In this document: piece after piece, positions 34,153-43,696 of the stretch
Layout: every line of letters begins with the position of its first letter
Numbering within the stretch: position 1 is the stretch's first letter
From: Lachnospiraceae bacterium
Lineage (GTDB): Bacteria > Bacillota > Clostridia > Lachnospirales > Lachnospiraceae
Assembly: GCA_017624855.1 (NCBI GenBank)
Contig: JAGAMF010000005.1
Location: forward strand, 124,001-188,000
DNA length: 64,000 bases
Reading direction: 5' to 3'
Notes under the pieces: generated by a model
The model's input: the letters and a program-made list of their open reading frames with translations, nothing else
Told to the model about the DNA's origin: nothing
Databases searched by the model: none
Position numbers and translations under genes: made by a program

Positions 34153-34902
34153 TTATAAATTCTGTTTTGTTTCACTGATTGCCCTTAACACAATTCGTTT
34201 TTTCTCTAAAACAAGGTTTTTATCCGCTGCCGGAACACCTTCAAGCGGATAAGGAATGCCTAACTTTTCATATTTGGGAATTCCCATGGTGTGATAAGGT
34301 AAAACATCAAGTGCGTGAAGTGTGGTTAATTCGCCTAAAAATGCTCCCAAACGGTACAAATCTTCATCAGAATCCGTGATGCCGGGAACTAAAACATGGC
34401 GTACCCACATTTCTTTGTTTTTTTCTGAGAGATATTTTGCAAATGCAAGAATATTCTCGTTGGAATGTCCGGTTAATTCGCGGTGCTTTACGGGATCGAT
34501 ATGTTTTATATCAAGCATAAACAAATCCGTAACTTTTAATAAAGCATCCAATTTCTTCAGCCATTCCGGGTTGTTCGGATTATAACAGATGCCGGATGTG
34601 TCCAAGCAAGTGTGTACTCCGTTTTCGTGAAACTTAGTAAAAAGTTCTATGAGAAAATCAATCTGCAACATAGGTTCGCCGCCGGTAGCGGTTACTCCAC
34701 CGTTGCCATAAAACGGTCTGTTGCGTTCAAAACGCTCCCAAAGCTCCTCTACGGAAAGCGAGTCGCCTTCGCCGGGAGTCCAGGTGTCCGGATTATGACA
34801 ATATGCACAACGCATAGGGCATCCTTGAAGGAATATGACAAATCGAACCCCCGGGCCGTCAACGGCACCGAAGGTTTCGATTGAATGAATATATCCTGTC
34901 AT
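34153..34902 (-). CDS. pflA: Pyruvate formate-lyase activating enzyme
   Basis: This 249-residue radical SAM enzyme installs the glycyl radical on PflB. The cluster motif is GCPMRCAYCHNPDTW (C28, C32, C35), followed by the SAM-binding GGVTATGGEPM segment. The later parts VRHVLVPGITD and VLPYHTMGIPKYEKLG are typical of PflA. It lies 3 bases after pflB on the same strand, so the two are cotranscribed, and next to a ferredoxin gene. The DNA sequence shows no strong terminator before the ferredoxin promoter. Confidence 0.97.
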   Translation of the reverse strand: MTGYIHSIETFGAVDGPGVRFVIFLQGCPMRCAYCHNPDTWTPGEGDSLSVEELWERFERNRPFYGNGGVTATGGEPMLQIDFLIELFTKFHENGVHTCLDTSGICYNPNNPEWLKKLDALLKVTDLFMLDIKHIDPVKHRELTGHSNENILAFAKYLSEKNKEMWVRHVLVPGITDSDEDLYRLGAFLGELTTLHALDVLPYHTMGIPKYEKLGIPYPLEGVPAADKNLVLEKKRIVLRAISETKQNL

Positions 34903-34905
34903 TAA

Positions 34906-37218
34906 TTACAGTGACTCGTGGAATGTTCTGGAAATAACATCCATCTGCTGTTCACGAGTAAGTTTAATGAAGTTTACTGCGTAACCGGATACACGGATTG
35001 TAAGCTGAGGATATTTCTCAGGATGATCCATAGCATCCAATAATGTTTCGCGATTGAATACATTAACGTTTAAGTGGTGTCCGCCCTTCTGTACGTAACC
35101 GTCCAAGAGAGAAACTAAGTTGTCTACCTGGAATGCGTCGGAACCATCAACGCAAATGCTGTCTCCGCAACCACAGTCGCCACAGATTTCTGCATCGATG
35201 TTATCTGCGAAGAGTTCTTTGTTCTTACCAAGTGCGTTAGGAATGATACTGAAGGTATTTGAGATACCATCCTGTGCATCAAGGAAAGGTAATTTAGCAA
35301 CTGAAGCAAGAGAAGCAACAGCACCGCTTGTATCTCTTCCGTGCATAGGGTTAGCACCGGGAGCGAAAGGAACGCCTGCCTTACGACCATCGGGTGTAGC
35401 ACCTGTGTTCTTACCATATACTACGTTAGAAGTAATGGTTAATACGGAAGTTGTAGGGAAACCATCACGATATGTGTGGTGGCTACGTACATAGTTCATA
35501 AATGTTGTTACGATTTCCTGTGCGATAGAGTCTACGCGGTCATCATCGTTACCATATTTAGGGAATTCACCTTCTACATTGTAATCTACGATAATACCGT
35601 TCTCATCACGAACTGCTGTAACCTTAGCATACTTAATAGCTGAAAGTGAGTCAGCAACTACGGAGAGACCTGCAATACCTGTTGCAAAGTAACGTCTTAC
35701 ATCTCTGTCATGAAGTGCCATCTGTGCACGCTCGTAGCAGTACTTGTCATGCATATAGTGGATACAGTTCAAAGTATCTACATAAACGCCTGCTAACCAA
35801 GCCATCATTTCTTTGTAAAGTTCCATTACCTTATCGTATTCTAAAACATCGCCTTCGTAAGCCTTAAAGGTCTTAGGTGCAACCTGTTTCTTAGTATTCT
35901 CATCAACACCACCGTTTAATGAGTAAAGGAGACACTTAGCAAGGTTTGCTCTTGCACCGAAGAACTGCATTTCTTTACCAACACGCATTGAAGATACGCA
36001 ACATGCGATAGCGTAGTCATCACCATGTGTTTTACGCATCATATCATCGTTTTCGTACTGGATAGCAGAAGTAATGATAGAAATCTTAGCACAGTACTTC
36101 TTGAAGCCTTCCGGTAACAATTCAGACCAGAGAACTGTTAAGTTGGGCTCGGGAGCGGGTCCTAAGTTCTCTAAAGTATGGAGATAACGGAATGACATCT
36201 TAGTTGCCATATGTCTTCCGTCAAGGCCTGCACCAGCTAATGATTCGGTAGCCCATACGGGATCACCTGAGAACAAGCTGTTGTATTCAGGTGTTCTTGC
36301 GAATTTAACAAGACGTAACTTCATGATGAAGTGGTCAACGAATTCCTGAATCTGTTCTTCTGTAAATGTTCCGTTTGCTAAGTCTCTCTGAGCATAAATA
36401 TCAAGGAATGTAGATGTACGACCGATACTCATGGCAGCACCGTTCTGCTCCTTGATTGCAGCGAGGTAACCAAAGTATACACCCTGGATAGCTTCCTGTA
36501 CATTTGTTGCAGGATTTGAAATGTCACATCCGTAAGATGCAGCCATTTTTTTCATGTCTTCCAAAGCACGAATCTGCTCAGAAATTTCTTCACGAAGACG
36601 GATTACATTATCAGTCATAGGGCGAACAAGAGAAGCCTTCTGAGCCTGCTTGTCTTCGATCAAACGGTCAATACCGTAAAGAGCGATTCTTCTGTAATCA
36701 CCAATGATACGTCCACGACCGTAAGCATCGGGAAGACCGGTGATAATGTGGTTAGAACGGCATGCACGCATTTCCGGTGTATAAGCATCAAATACACCTG
36801 CGTTATGTGTCTTTCTGTATGTTGTGTAGAACTCCTGTACTTCAGGGTCTAATGTATAGCCGTTATCAGCACAAGCTTTTTCTGCCATACGAACACCGCC
36901 GAAAACATGTAAACCACGCTTAAAGGGCTTGTCTGTCTGGAAACCTACAATAGTTTCTTTGTCTTTATTTAAGTATCCGGGGCCATGGGAAACGATTGTA
37001 GAAACAACCTTGGTGTCCATATCAAGTACACCGCCTGCTTCACGTTCCTGCTTTGTGAGGTCCAATACCTGCTCCCATAAGTCCTTTGTATTCTGTGTTG
37101 CGTCAGCAAGGAATGACTCGTCTCCATCATAGGGTTCATAGTTGGCCTGTATGAAGTCCCTAACATTGATTTCGTTCTGCCATAACTCGCCTTTAAAACC
37201 TGTCCATTCTTCTCTCAA
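34906..37218 (-). CDS. pflB: Formate acetyltransferase (pyruvate formate-lyase)
   Basis: PflB converts pyruvate and CoA to acetyl-CoA and formate without oxygen. The catalytic pair C406/C407 (AIACCVSSM) and the radical glycine G745 in RVSGYA are intact, and the 770 residues match the family. The start codon is TTG 37218, since no ATG is in frame nearby and a perfect AGGAGG stands 8 bases upstream. It is transcribed with pflA. The 228-base region between its start and the SRP RNA promoter must hold its promoter; I see no clear regulator site. Confidence 0.97.
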   Translation of the reverse strand: MREEWTGFKGELWQNEINVRDFIQANYEPYDGDESFLADATQNTKDLWEQVLDLTKQEREAGGVLDMDTKVVSTIVSHGPGYLNKDKETIVGFQTDKPFKRGLHVFGGVRMAEKACADNGYTLDPEVQEFYTTYRKTHNAGVFDAYTPEMRACRSNHIITGLPDAYGRGRIIGDYRRIALYGIDRLIEDKQAQKASLVRPMTDNVIRLREEISEQIRALEDMKKMAASYGCDISNPATNVQEAIQGVYFGYLAAIKEQNGAAMSIGRTSTFLDIYAQRDLANGTFTEEQIQEFVDHFIMKLRLVKFARTPEYNSLFSGDPVWATESLAGAGLDGRHMATKMSFRYLHTLENLGPAPEPNLTVLWSELLPEGFKKYCAKISIITSAIQYENDDMMRKTHGDDYAIACCVSSMRVGKEMQFFGARANLAKCLLYSLNGGVDENTKKQVAPKTFKAYEGDVLEYDKVMELYKEMMAWLAGVYVDTLNCIHYMHDKYCYERAQMALHDRDVRRYFATGIAGLSVVADSLSAIKYAKVTAVRDENGIIVDYNVEGEFPKYGNDDDRVDSIAQEIVTTFMNYVRSHHTYRDGFPTTSVLTITSNVVYGKNTGATPDGRKAGVPFAPGANPMHGRDTSGAVASLASVAKLPFLDAQDGISNTFSIIPNALGKNKELFADNIDAEICGDCGCGDSICVDGSDAFQVDNLVSLLDGYVQKGGHHLNVNVFNRETLLDAMDHPEKYPQLTIRVSGYAVNFIKLTREQQMDVISRTFHESL

Positions 37219-37412
37219 TGTTTTTTCCTCCTATATGTTATTTTGAAAAATTGTTTATTAAAGACTATCAATTATTTTACTCCTCAAAGTATTTATAGTC
37301 AAGTCAAAAGCCTTGAATAATTTGATAAAATAATAAGGAAGAATAAGGAATTTTTGACTTTTGAAGTGGTGTATCTTTTTACAGTGAAGAAACTGCTATA
37401 ACAAAAGCAACA

Positions 37413-37441
37413 TTGACAAGAAATTAAAAAATGGGTATACT
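37413..37441 (+). promoter_or_regulatory. Promoter of the SRP RNA gene
   Basis: TTGACA (37413-37418) and TATACT (37436-37441) are spaced by exactly 17 bases. This strong promoter lies directly before the SRP RNA. Confidence 0.88.
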
Positions 37442-37446
37442 CAATA

Positions 37447-37663
37447 ATACCGCAATCATTGTATTGGTTGGCATCGTTATAGCTGCCCCGGATAAGTGGC
37501 GCTTAAGCTTGGGTCTTACGCGACGGAAATCTACGAACCGTGTCAGGTTGGGAACAAAGCAGCACTAAGAAGAACCTTCCGGGTGCCGTAAGGCAACCTG
37601 AGCCCAGCTAACTGTCCGGGTAACGTGTAGCGATGTCAACCAATGCAATGGTTGCTTTTTTTT
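37447..37663 (+). ncRNA. ffs: Signal recognition particle RNA (4.5S/scRNA, long Gram-positive type)
   Basis: The conserved apical SRP54(Ffh)-binding helix is seen in GTGTCAGG.. and ..AGCAGCACTAAG.. and is bracketed by GCCGTAAGGC-type features. A 25-base terminal helix (37452-37476 with 37631-37655, a few G-U) closes the molecule and is followed by eight T as terminator. At about 210 nucleotides it is longer than E. coli 4.5S RNA and fits forms that keep the Alu-like 5' part (as the B. subtilis scRNA). Together with Ffh it targets membrane proteins. It fills most of the 578-base gap 37219-37796. Confidence 0.93.
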
Positions 37664-37745
37664 ACCCTAAAATCAATGGGGTACTAACGCTGTGAAGGTT
37701 GATTTCACCTGCATATTTTACTTAGTTGCAAATTAAAACTTATGC

Positions 37746-37774
37746 TTTACATATGGATATGAATCAGTTATACT
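37746..37774 (+). promoter_or_regulatory. Promoter of the YfiH-type gene
   Basis: TTTACA (37746-37751) and TATACT (37769-37774) with 17 bases between; GGAGG and the start codon follow within 23 bases. Confidence 0.7.
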
Positions 37775-37796
37775 TGTAGATAAATGGAGGATTTGT

Positions 37797-38609
37797 ATGC
37801 AGCAGAATTTTGATAATGAAGTTTTATATTATACATTTCCGGAATTTGAACAATATGAAGATATCGTACATGGATTTTCTTCCAGAGAAGGTGGCGTAAG
37901 CGGCGGTTTTTACCGCACTATGAACCTGGGCATTAATACGGAAGATTCCATGGACAATGTAAAAGAAAACTACCGGATTTTTTGCGACGCCCTGCATGTT
38001 GATGTGAACAAAGTGGTGTTGGGTCAGCTGACTCATGAGGCGAATGTTCGCAATGTCACCGCAGAGGATGCGGGCTGTGGACTTTGGAAGCCTTTTACAT
38101 ATGAAGGAATTGACGGGCTGTTGACAAATGAGCCGGGGCTTGTGCTGACGGCGACTTTTGCCGATTGCGTGCCGGTATTCTTTTATGATCCGGTGAAAAA
38201 AGTGGTTGGTATCGCTCATTCCGGCTGGCGCGGAACCGTAAAAGAAATTGCCGGCAAAATGGTGGAGCGCATGGTGTCGGATTACGGATGCGATGTAAAA
38301 GATATCATAGCCGGAATCGGTCCCTCCATCGGCATGTGCTGTTTTGAAGTGGATGAAGATGTGTTCTATGATTTTACGGATTTGTTATATTTGGGCGACG
38401 GCTGGTATTTTGAGAAAGACAACGGTCGCTATGATATTGATTTGTGGAGAGTAATCTGGTGCACTCTGACAGACAGAGGAGTTTTGCCGGAGAACATAAC
38501 CATTTCGGGAATTTGTACTTGTTGTAATCATGATGTGCTGTTTTCTCATCGCGCTACCAAAGGCAGAAGAGGAACTATGGCAGGCATGATATCCATAAAA
38601 GAGAAATAG
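37797..38609 (+). CDS. pgeF: Laccase-domain protein (YfiH/PgeF family)
   Basis: The 270-residue protein has the copper-oxidase-like metal triad H80 (GQLTHE), C124 (FADCVP) and H141 (GIAHSGWRG), the signature of the YfiH/LACC1 family. Members act on purine nucleosides (phosphorolysis/deamination of adenosine) or, as YfiH, are linked to peptidoglycan-editing quality control. TGGAGG precedes ATG 37797. The next gene starts 41 bases later and may be cotranscribed. Specific substrate is not determined. Confidence 0.9.
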   Translation: MQQNFDNEVLYYTFPEFEQYEDIVHGFSSREGGVSGGFYRTMNLGINTEDSMDNVKENYRIFCDALHVDVNKVVLGQLTHEANVRNVTAEDAGCGLWKPFTYEGIDGLLTNEPGLVLTATFADCVPVFFYDPVKKVVGIAHSGWRGTVKEIAGKMVERMVSDYGCDVKDIIAGIGPSIGMCCFEVDEDVFYDFTDLLYLGDGWYFEKDNGRYDIDLWRVIWCTLTDRGVLPENITISGICTCCNHDVLFSHRATKGRRGTMAGMISIKEK

Positions 38610-38649
38610 TGTTTACTAAAGAGGTCATTGAGCGACAGAAGGAGGACCT

Positions 38650-40698
38650 ATGCTTTATTGTGTAAAATGTGGAGATCCAATTGAAAAAGACGAATTGATA
38701 TGCGATAAGTGCGGCTATCATTTTACGATTGTGGAAGGTAGCCCCGCGAAAGTATATATGAATCAGGTGCCCGGAAAAGCACCGGCGCAGAATAAGCCTA
38801 GCTTGCAGCAACCTGTAATGTCTCAGGGGCAGGGCTCTATGCAGAGATTTATGCCGCCTCAGGGAAGCGCGGTGATTCCGCAGGAGGCAGGTCGGCCTCA
38901 GGGAAGCTCTACACAGGGCCAGCAGATGCAGGGAAGACCCGTGCAGGGCCAGTCGGTACAGGGAAGACCCGTGCAGGGCCAGCAGATGCAGGGAAGACCT
39001 GCGCAGGGGCAGCCGGTACAGGGAAGACCTATACAGGGCCAGCAGATGCAGGGAAGACCTATGCAGGGGCAGCCGCCTATGCGAAGAGTCAATGCCCGGC
39101 CTAAGAAGAAAAAGAACGGCTTTATTATTGCGGCAGCCATTACAGGCGGTGTGATTTTAACGGCCTGCCTTTGCGTTGTGATTTTCTTCGGCGCATTTCT
39201 CATTACCGGCGGCTTGATGATGGATAGCGGAGATGAAATTGTAGTAAACGATTATAATGACGAAAACTATACAGAGCCTGAGGCACCGGTGGTACATGAC
39301 AATTCCAATGAGAGTACCGCTTCGGATGAAGGCTATGTAGCAGACGCCATTCGTGATCCTTTTGTTACCTTAAAAGGAGATAATCAGGATGAAGTAACCA
39401 TTATGATTTACATGAACGGTTCAAACCTGGAAAGTGATCACGGAATGGCAACGGAAGATATCCGAGAAATTTTAAGTGCTACCTTATCTGAAAATGTAAA
39501 TGTTGTTATTCAGACCGGTGGTACAAGAAAGTGGAAAACCAAAGCGATTGCATCAGACCATTCACAGCGTTTTATTGTAGAAAACGGTGCATTAACTCTG
39601 GTGGATGACAGCTTAGGTCAGTTGGATATTACAGATCCTCAGACTTTGGAAGATTTTATCGTATTTTGTGATACTTATTATCCTGCAAATCGTAACATGT
39701 TGATTATGTGGAACCACGGTAGCGGTGCGGTATACGGTTTTGGTTACGATGAGCATTCCGATGATTACATGGCAGCTTTAACATTGGATGAAATGCAGAC
39801 TGCCATTCGTAACACCGGCGTAAAATTCGAAATGATCGGTTTTGATGCCTGCCTCATGGGCGGAATCGAAACGGCTTGTGCATTTTATGATTCTGCGGAT
39901 TACCTGATTGCATCGGAAGATTTTGAATCCGGAAGAGGTTGGGAATATCAGAACTGGCTTACCGTTTTGGGTATGAATTCATCCACTCCCATGGAAGATG
40001 TGGCCAAGGTCATTATCGATGACTTTGTAAAAGAGTCGCAAACTTACGGCTCGGAAGGAATTCTGGCGTTGATTAACCTTCGATATACAAGACTTTTATT
40101 CCAGGCATGGATTGATTTTGCATATTCCGCACAGGCTGATTTGCTGGCATGTAATTACAGTATGGAAATGAGCCGAAGCGACAGAGCATCATTGTGGTTT
40201 GAAACCCCGATGGAGCGATTTATGAGAGATCCTTGGGAGGCTTTGTTTGAAACTTCGGATGATAATGTTTTGGAAGAATATAATTACGCCGTAGACCTTA
40301 TGGCGTTGGCGGATACTTTAAGTACCGAAGAGGCCAAAGCATTAAAGGCGGCCTTGGATATGGCTTTGATTTATTCCAGTGCTACGGCCGGAGACGCGGA
40401 AATGACCGGTTTGTCGGTTACATTACCTTACAATTCTTCTAATTTTTATGAAGATATGGAAGAAGTATTCACGAACTGTGGTTTTGACGGAGAATACATC
40501 GATTTCCTTGAAAGTTTCGTAGATGCAGAAGTTGAAAGCTATGACTGGGGACAGTCAGATTGGGGCGGCTGGGATACCTACGAAGAAGAAGAATACAACT
40601 GGGAAGATTGGGACCAGTGGGAAGAATACCAGGACAACGACTTCGGATGGGACGAATACGACTACACCTCCGAATGGGATGAGTGGTACAACTTCTAA
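38650..40698 (+). CDS. Clostripain-family (C11) peptidase with zinc ribbon, TM anchor and repeats
   Basis: The 682-residue protein begins with a zinc ribbon (C4, C7, C18, C21), continues into a Gln/Gly/Pro repeat region (residues about 60-145, five 10-residue units QGQxxQGRPx), a transmembrane helix (about 155-180) and an extracellular C11 protease domain with catalytic His H356 (WNHGSG) and Cys C401 (FDACLMGG). The final 45 residues are rich in Trp, Asp, Glu and Tyr. In clostripain-type enzymes the His/Cys dyad cleaves after Arg. The zinc ribbon and repeats are cytoplasmic if the single helix is oriented as predicted. A possible internal autoprocessing site is not obvious. Confidence 0.87.
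   Translation: MLYCVKCGDPIEKDELICDKCGYHFTIVEGSPAKVYMNQVPGKAPAQNKPSLQQPVMSQGQGSMQRFMPPQGSAVIPQEAGRPQGSSTQGQQMQGRPVQGQSVQGRPVQGQQMQGRPAQGQPVQGRPIQGQQMQGRPMQGQPPMRRVNARPKKKKNGFIIAAAITGGVILTACLCVVIFFGAFLITGGLMMDSGDEIVVNDYNDENYTEPEAPVVHDNSNESTASDEGYVADAIRDPFVTLKGDNQDEVTIMIYMNGSNLESDHGMATEDIREILSATLSENVNVVIQTGGTRKWKTKAIASDHSQRFIVENGALTLVDDSLGQLDITDPQTLEDFIVFCDTYYPANRNMLIMWNHGSGAVYGFGYDEHSDDYMAALTLDEMQTAIRNTGVKFEMIGFDACLMGGIETACAFYDSADYLIASEDFESGRGWEYQNWLTVLGMNSSTPMEDVAKVIIDDFVKESQTYGSEGILALINLRYTRLLFQAWIDFAYSAQADLLACNYSMEMSRSDRASLWFETPMERFMRDPWEALFETSDDNVLEEYNYAVDLMALADTLSTEEAKALKAALDMALIYSSATAGDAEMTGLSVTLPYNSSNFYEDMEEVFTNCGFDGEYIDFLESFVDAEVESYDWGQSDWGGWDTYEEEEYNWEDWDQWEEYQDNDFGWDEYDYTSEWDEWYNF
38914..39063 (+). 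repeat. Five 30-bp tandem repeats within the peptidase gene
   Basis: Five units of 30 bases encode QGQQMQGRPV-like decapeptides (residues 89-138). The units are nearly identical at the DNA level, so copy number could vary by slippage or recombination. The repeat is coding and in frame. Confidence 0.85.
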
Positions 40699-40710
40699 AG
40701 AGTTTGTAAG

Positions 40711-40746
40711 AAAAAATACCTCCACTTTAAAGTGGGGGTATTTTTT
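40711..40746 (+). terminator. Intrinsic terminator after the clostripain gene
   Basis: AAAAAATACC and CCACTTT form arms with AAAGTGG and GGTATTTTTT, a near-perfect palindrome ending in six T; it can act in both directions. Confidence 0.9.
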
Positions 40747-40791
40747 GTGGCAATATGCGTCAAATTGAGTATTTGAGTTTTTGTACTTGCG

Positions 40792-40885
40792 CTTTTGCCC
40801 GACTAAACGGGCATTTCTAAGTTTTAGTAGGGTGCCTGCTTTTACTTTTGCCCGACTAAATTGTCGTTTCACAATTTCGGTAGGG
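40792..40885 (+). repeat. Tandem pair of related hairpins with 16-base direct repeats
   Basis: CTTTTGCCCGACTAAA is present at 40792-40807 and again at 40845-40860. Each is followed by a partner arm, TTTAGTAGGG (40823-40832) and ACAATTTCGGTAGGG (40871-40885), so each copy folds to a hairpin. The second has compensated changes. They lie between the peptidase terminator and the histidine kinase stop, outside any gene. Confidence 0.65.
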
Positions 40886-40920
40886 TTTGGGGCGTGGTCC
40901 TTTTCGTATACCGAAGAATA

Positions 40921-41994
40921 TTACTGCAGCGGCAGGTGTACGGTAAATGTACTGCCCTTGCCGTAGGTGCTTTTTACGAAAATCTTGCCACCTACCATTT
41001 CGACAATGCGTTTTGTAAGCGGGAGGCCCAGTCCGTTGCCGGGAGTGGCGTGGGAAGTATCTCCCTGGTAAAATTTATCGAAAATCTGCGCCATGGTTTC
41101 TTCGGTCATGCCGGAACCCGTATCTTCTATAGAGATGTGAATATGGTCTACGGTTCTTTTACATTTGATATTTAAGAAGCCGTTCTGCTTAGAAAATTTA
41201 ATGGCATTTGAGATGATGTTCTTCCATACATGAGCCAGAATTTCCGCGTTCTGGTGAATGGTGATTTCTTCCAAATCCAAGTCTAAATTCAGATTTTTCT
41301 CGCTCCACTGTTCTTCAAAAAGAATCAGGCAGTTACGCAACTGCTCGTCCAGGGAAAAAGTGGTTTTATCCGTAACGATTTCCTGGTTTTCAAGCTTTGT
41401 AAGCAGCAGTACATTGGAAGACATATTGGCCAGCTGCTCTGATTCGTCCATGATGATACGGGCAAATTCCCGTTCCTGCTCCGGCGTCAAGTTGCCTTGA
41501 TAGAGCTGTCTTGCAAAGCCGCGAATGGATATAATCGGAGTCTTAAATTCATGGGAAAAATTATGTATAAAGTCATTACGGAACATCTCCGTACTTTTTA
41601 ATTCGCTTGCCATGTTGTTAAAACCGTCAACCAGGGTACCAAGCTCACTGCTTTGGTTAAAAGGGTTTAACACATTGTCTACCTTAATGTTAAAATTACC
41701 TGCCGCAATTTCCTTGGTGGCAGCGGTAAGTTCTTTTAAGGGTTTCAAAATGTTTTTATTTAAAATAACGGAGAAAACACCGCTGGTCACATAACTGATG
41801 GCAAGAGCAATGATGGTAATTTTTACCGGACCTAAATTCCATGTGGTTTTTAAGTCGGTAATATAGATAACCGTTAGAAAGATACCGGATAACAGGCTGG
41901 AAACACTTAATGCGAGTAAAATAAAGAAAGTCAGTCGCGTAGAGATGCTTCGTATGAATCGCTCGGGGATAATACGTTTGATTAAACTGATCAT
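40921..41994 (-). CDS. Two-component sensor histidine kinase
   Basis: The 357-residue protein has two membrane helices (about residues 18-45 and 57-78) with a very short external loop, a HAMP linker, a HisKA domain with phospho-acceptor H148 (NFSHEFKTP) and a HATPase domain (N box NAIKFSKQ, G boxes DTGSGMTEE and GNGLGLPL). The tiny extracellular loop implies membrane or intramembrane sensing, as in cell-envelope stress kinases of Firmicutes. It lies 17 bases after its response regulator and is transcribed with it. The stimulus is not known. Confidence 0.92.
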   Translation of the reverse strand: MISLIKRIIPERFIRSISTRLTFFILLALSVSSLLSGIFLTVIYITDLKTTWNLGPVKITIIALAISYVTSGVFSVILNKNILKPLKELTAATKEIAAGNFNIKVDNVLNPFNQSSELGTLVDGFNNMASELKSTEMFRNDFIHNFSHEFKTPIISIRGFARQLYQGNLTPEQEREFARIIMDESEQLANMSSNVLLLTKLENQEIVTDKTTFSLDEQLRNCLILFEEQWSEKNLNLDLDLEEITIHQNAEILAHVWKNIISNAIKFSKQNGFLNIKCKRTVDHIHISIEDTGSGMTEETMAQIFDKFYQGDTSHATPGNGLGLPLTKRIVEMVGGKIFVKSTYGKGSTFTVHLPLQ

Positions 41995-42011
41995 ATTTTG
42001 CTCCTTTATCC

Positions 42012-42689
42012 TTAAATGTCCTTGCGGATTGCTTTGTAACCTAAGCCGCGTACCGTAATGATTTCAAAATCCGGATTATCTTTGAAACGCTCGCGAAGGC
42101 GGTTGATATGTACATCCACGGTTCTTTCCTCGCTCTGAGAATCTGCGTCCCAGAATTCCTCCATTAACTGATTTCTTGTAAAAGTTTTATTGGGGAAGGA
42201 AAGCAATTTAAAAAGAAGCTGGAACTCCTTCTTGGGCAAAGTGGTTTCTTCCTCTTTATAAAGAATGCTGAAAGAGTCGTAGATTAATTTGCTGTCCCCG
42301 ACGATAAGTTCTCTTTCGGCGGCAATCTGAGCACGGCGAAGCAGTGCTTGAATGCGAAGCAGCATCTCGAATTCATCTACGGGCTTGGTCATATAATCAT
42401 CGGTACCCGTAAGGAAGCCTTTGTGAATGTCATCCGGAGAATCCTTGGCAGTCACCATAAGGATGGGAATCTGACTTCCGCTCTCTCTGAGGATTTTTGT
42501 GAATTCATAGCCGTTCATTTTGGGCATCATAATATCGAGAAGAACCAGGTCTACATGGTTTTTATCCATTAAATCCAAGGCTTCTTCTCCGTCTTTGGCC
42601 CATATGGTCTGGTAGCCGTTTTGTGTTAAAACCACTTCCATTAAGCGGGCGGTATTTCGGTTATCTTCCGCAATCAGAATAGTAAACAT
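42012..42689 (-). CDS. OmpR-family response regulator
   Basis: The 225-residue protein has a receiver domain with D52 (LLDIMMP) as phosphorylation site, the conserved T and K (TAKD, TKPVDEFE) and a C-terminal winged-helix DNA-binding domain (about 130-225, ending VRGLGYKA). ATG 42689 is chosen because CGGAG stands 8 bases before it; the frame is open to a GTG 9 bases further upstream. The kinase gene follows after 17 bases. The region 42690-42958 upstream separates it from the divergent lipid cluster; there I see AT-rich sequence but no certain operator. Confidence 0.92.
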   Translation of the reverse strand: MFTILIAEDNRNTARLMEVVLTQNGYQTIWAKDGEEALDLMDKNHVDLVLLDIMMPKMNGYEFTKILRESGSQIPILMVTAKDSPDDIHKGFLTGTDDYMTKPVDEFEMLLRIQALLRRAQIAAERELIVGDSKLIYDSFSILYKEEETTLPKKEFQLLFKLLSFPNKTFTRNQLMEEFWDADSQSEERTVDVHINRLRERFKDNPDFEIITVRGLGYKAIRKDI

Positions 42690-42958
42690 ATTCCACACTC
42701 CGTTTCTTTTTCAACATTAATTCCTTCAACTTATTTTATAAGGAAAGCAATTCCTTCTTAACAGTATGCTTCATCTACTCATAAGAATATCCCAAAAATG
42801 GAAGAAATACAAGAAACAATAGCGGTTTTCGGTTAATGTATAAGAGGAAGTAAAGATTTGGAAAATAAATATTTTTATTATAAAAGTTTAAATTAAGTTT
42901 ACATTTGGGTGTTAATATCGACTTTAATGTGGTGAATTATTGAAGTTGAGGATTAGTT

Positions 42959-43642
42959 ATGCAGAAGATAAAAGCATTTTTTCTTAAAATTTATTGTTGG
43001 CTGTGGAAAATCGTAATTGTAGCGGGAATGCGCATTATTTTTCGCCCTAAAATCCGTTACATGAACAAAGCGGCCTTAAAAGAATATCGTAACAAACCGG
43101 CAATTTTTATTGTAAATCATACAACTTTGTATGACGGTATCGTAATGTTTTCCGTATTAAATAAGTACAGAGCCAATATTTTAATTGCCAAGGATTGGTA
43201 CGAGAAAAAGAATTTCAGAACCATTTTGGAAGGCAACAGATGTATTCCCTTAGACCGTAACGGCTTGGATACAGGTTGGGTAAGAGCCAGCAAAAAGGCG
43301 GTGAAGAACGGCGAATCCGTATGTATTTTCCCGGAAGGACATCGTTCCAAAACCGACACTTTGGATACTTTTAAATCCGGTTTTACCATGTTGTCGCAGA
43401 TGACCGGCGCACCTATTATTCCGGTATATTTATCCGGTGAGTACAGCAAGTTTATCGGTAAGCGCAAACAGATTCTGTTCGGGGAGCCTATGACCATGAC
43501 TCCTACCGAAAACGGCATGTCAGCCGATTATCTGGAAAAAGAAAGCGAAAGATTCCGCCAGCATATGTTGGGGATGGAAGTTCGCAGCGAGCAGGTTTTT
43601 GGTAAAAAAAAATCCGTTAAGGCGGAACAGCAGTATACATAA
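42959..43642 (+). CDS. PlsC-like lysophospholipid acyltransferase
   Basis: The 227-residue protein shows NHTTLYD (HX4D, H54 and D59) and FPEGHR (124-129). A hydrophobic segment at residues 5-27 could anchor it to the membrane. It is followed by an AMP-forming ligase and a small ACP, so the three resemble a split version of Aas, the lysophospholipid acyltransferase/acyl-ACP synthetase of enterobacteria. Acyl chains would be loaded on the ACP and moved to a lysolipid; this is inferred from neighbourhood. No strong ribosome site precedes ATG 42959 (GAGGATT). Confidence 0.85.
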   Translation: MQKIKAFFLKIYCWLWKIVIVAGMRIIFRPKIRYMNKAALKEYRNKPAIFIVNHTTLYDGIVMFSVLNKYRANILIAKDWYEKKNFRTILEGNRCIPLDRNGLDTGWVRASKKAVKNGESVCIFPEGHRSKTDTLDTFKSGFTMLSQMTGAPIIPVYLSGEYSKFIGKRKQILFGEPMTMTPTENGMSADYLEKESERFRQHMLGMEVRSEQVFGKKKSVKAEQQYT

Positions 43643-43696
43643 ACGAAGTAAGCAAGAGAAAGAAAGGAGAGCCGCGTAATTTGCGGCGAAAAGAAA

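Noticed and set aside
38914-39063. CRISPR-like repeat array
   Set aside because: The units are directly adjacent without spacers and encode in-frame decapeptides.
38898-39203. Cys/Pro/Gly-rich minus-strand frame opposite the clostripain repeats
   Set aside because: It is the antisense of a 30-bp coding repeat; the sense frame has clear domains.
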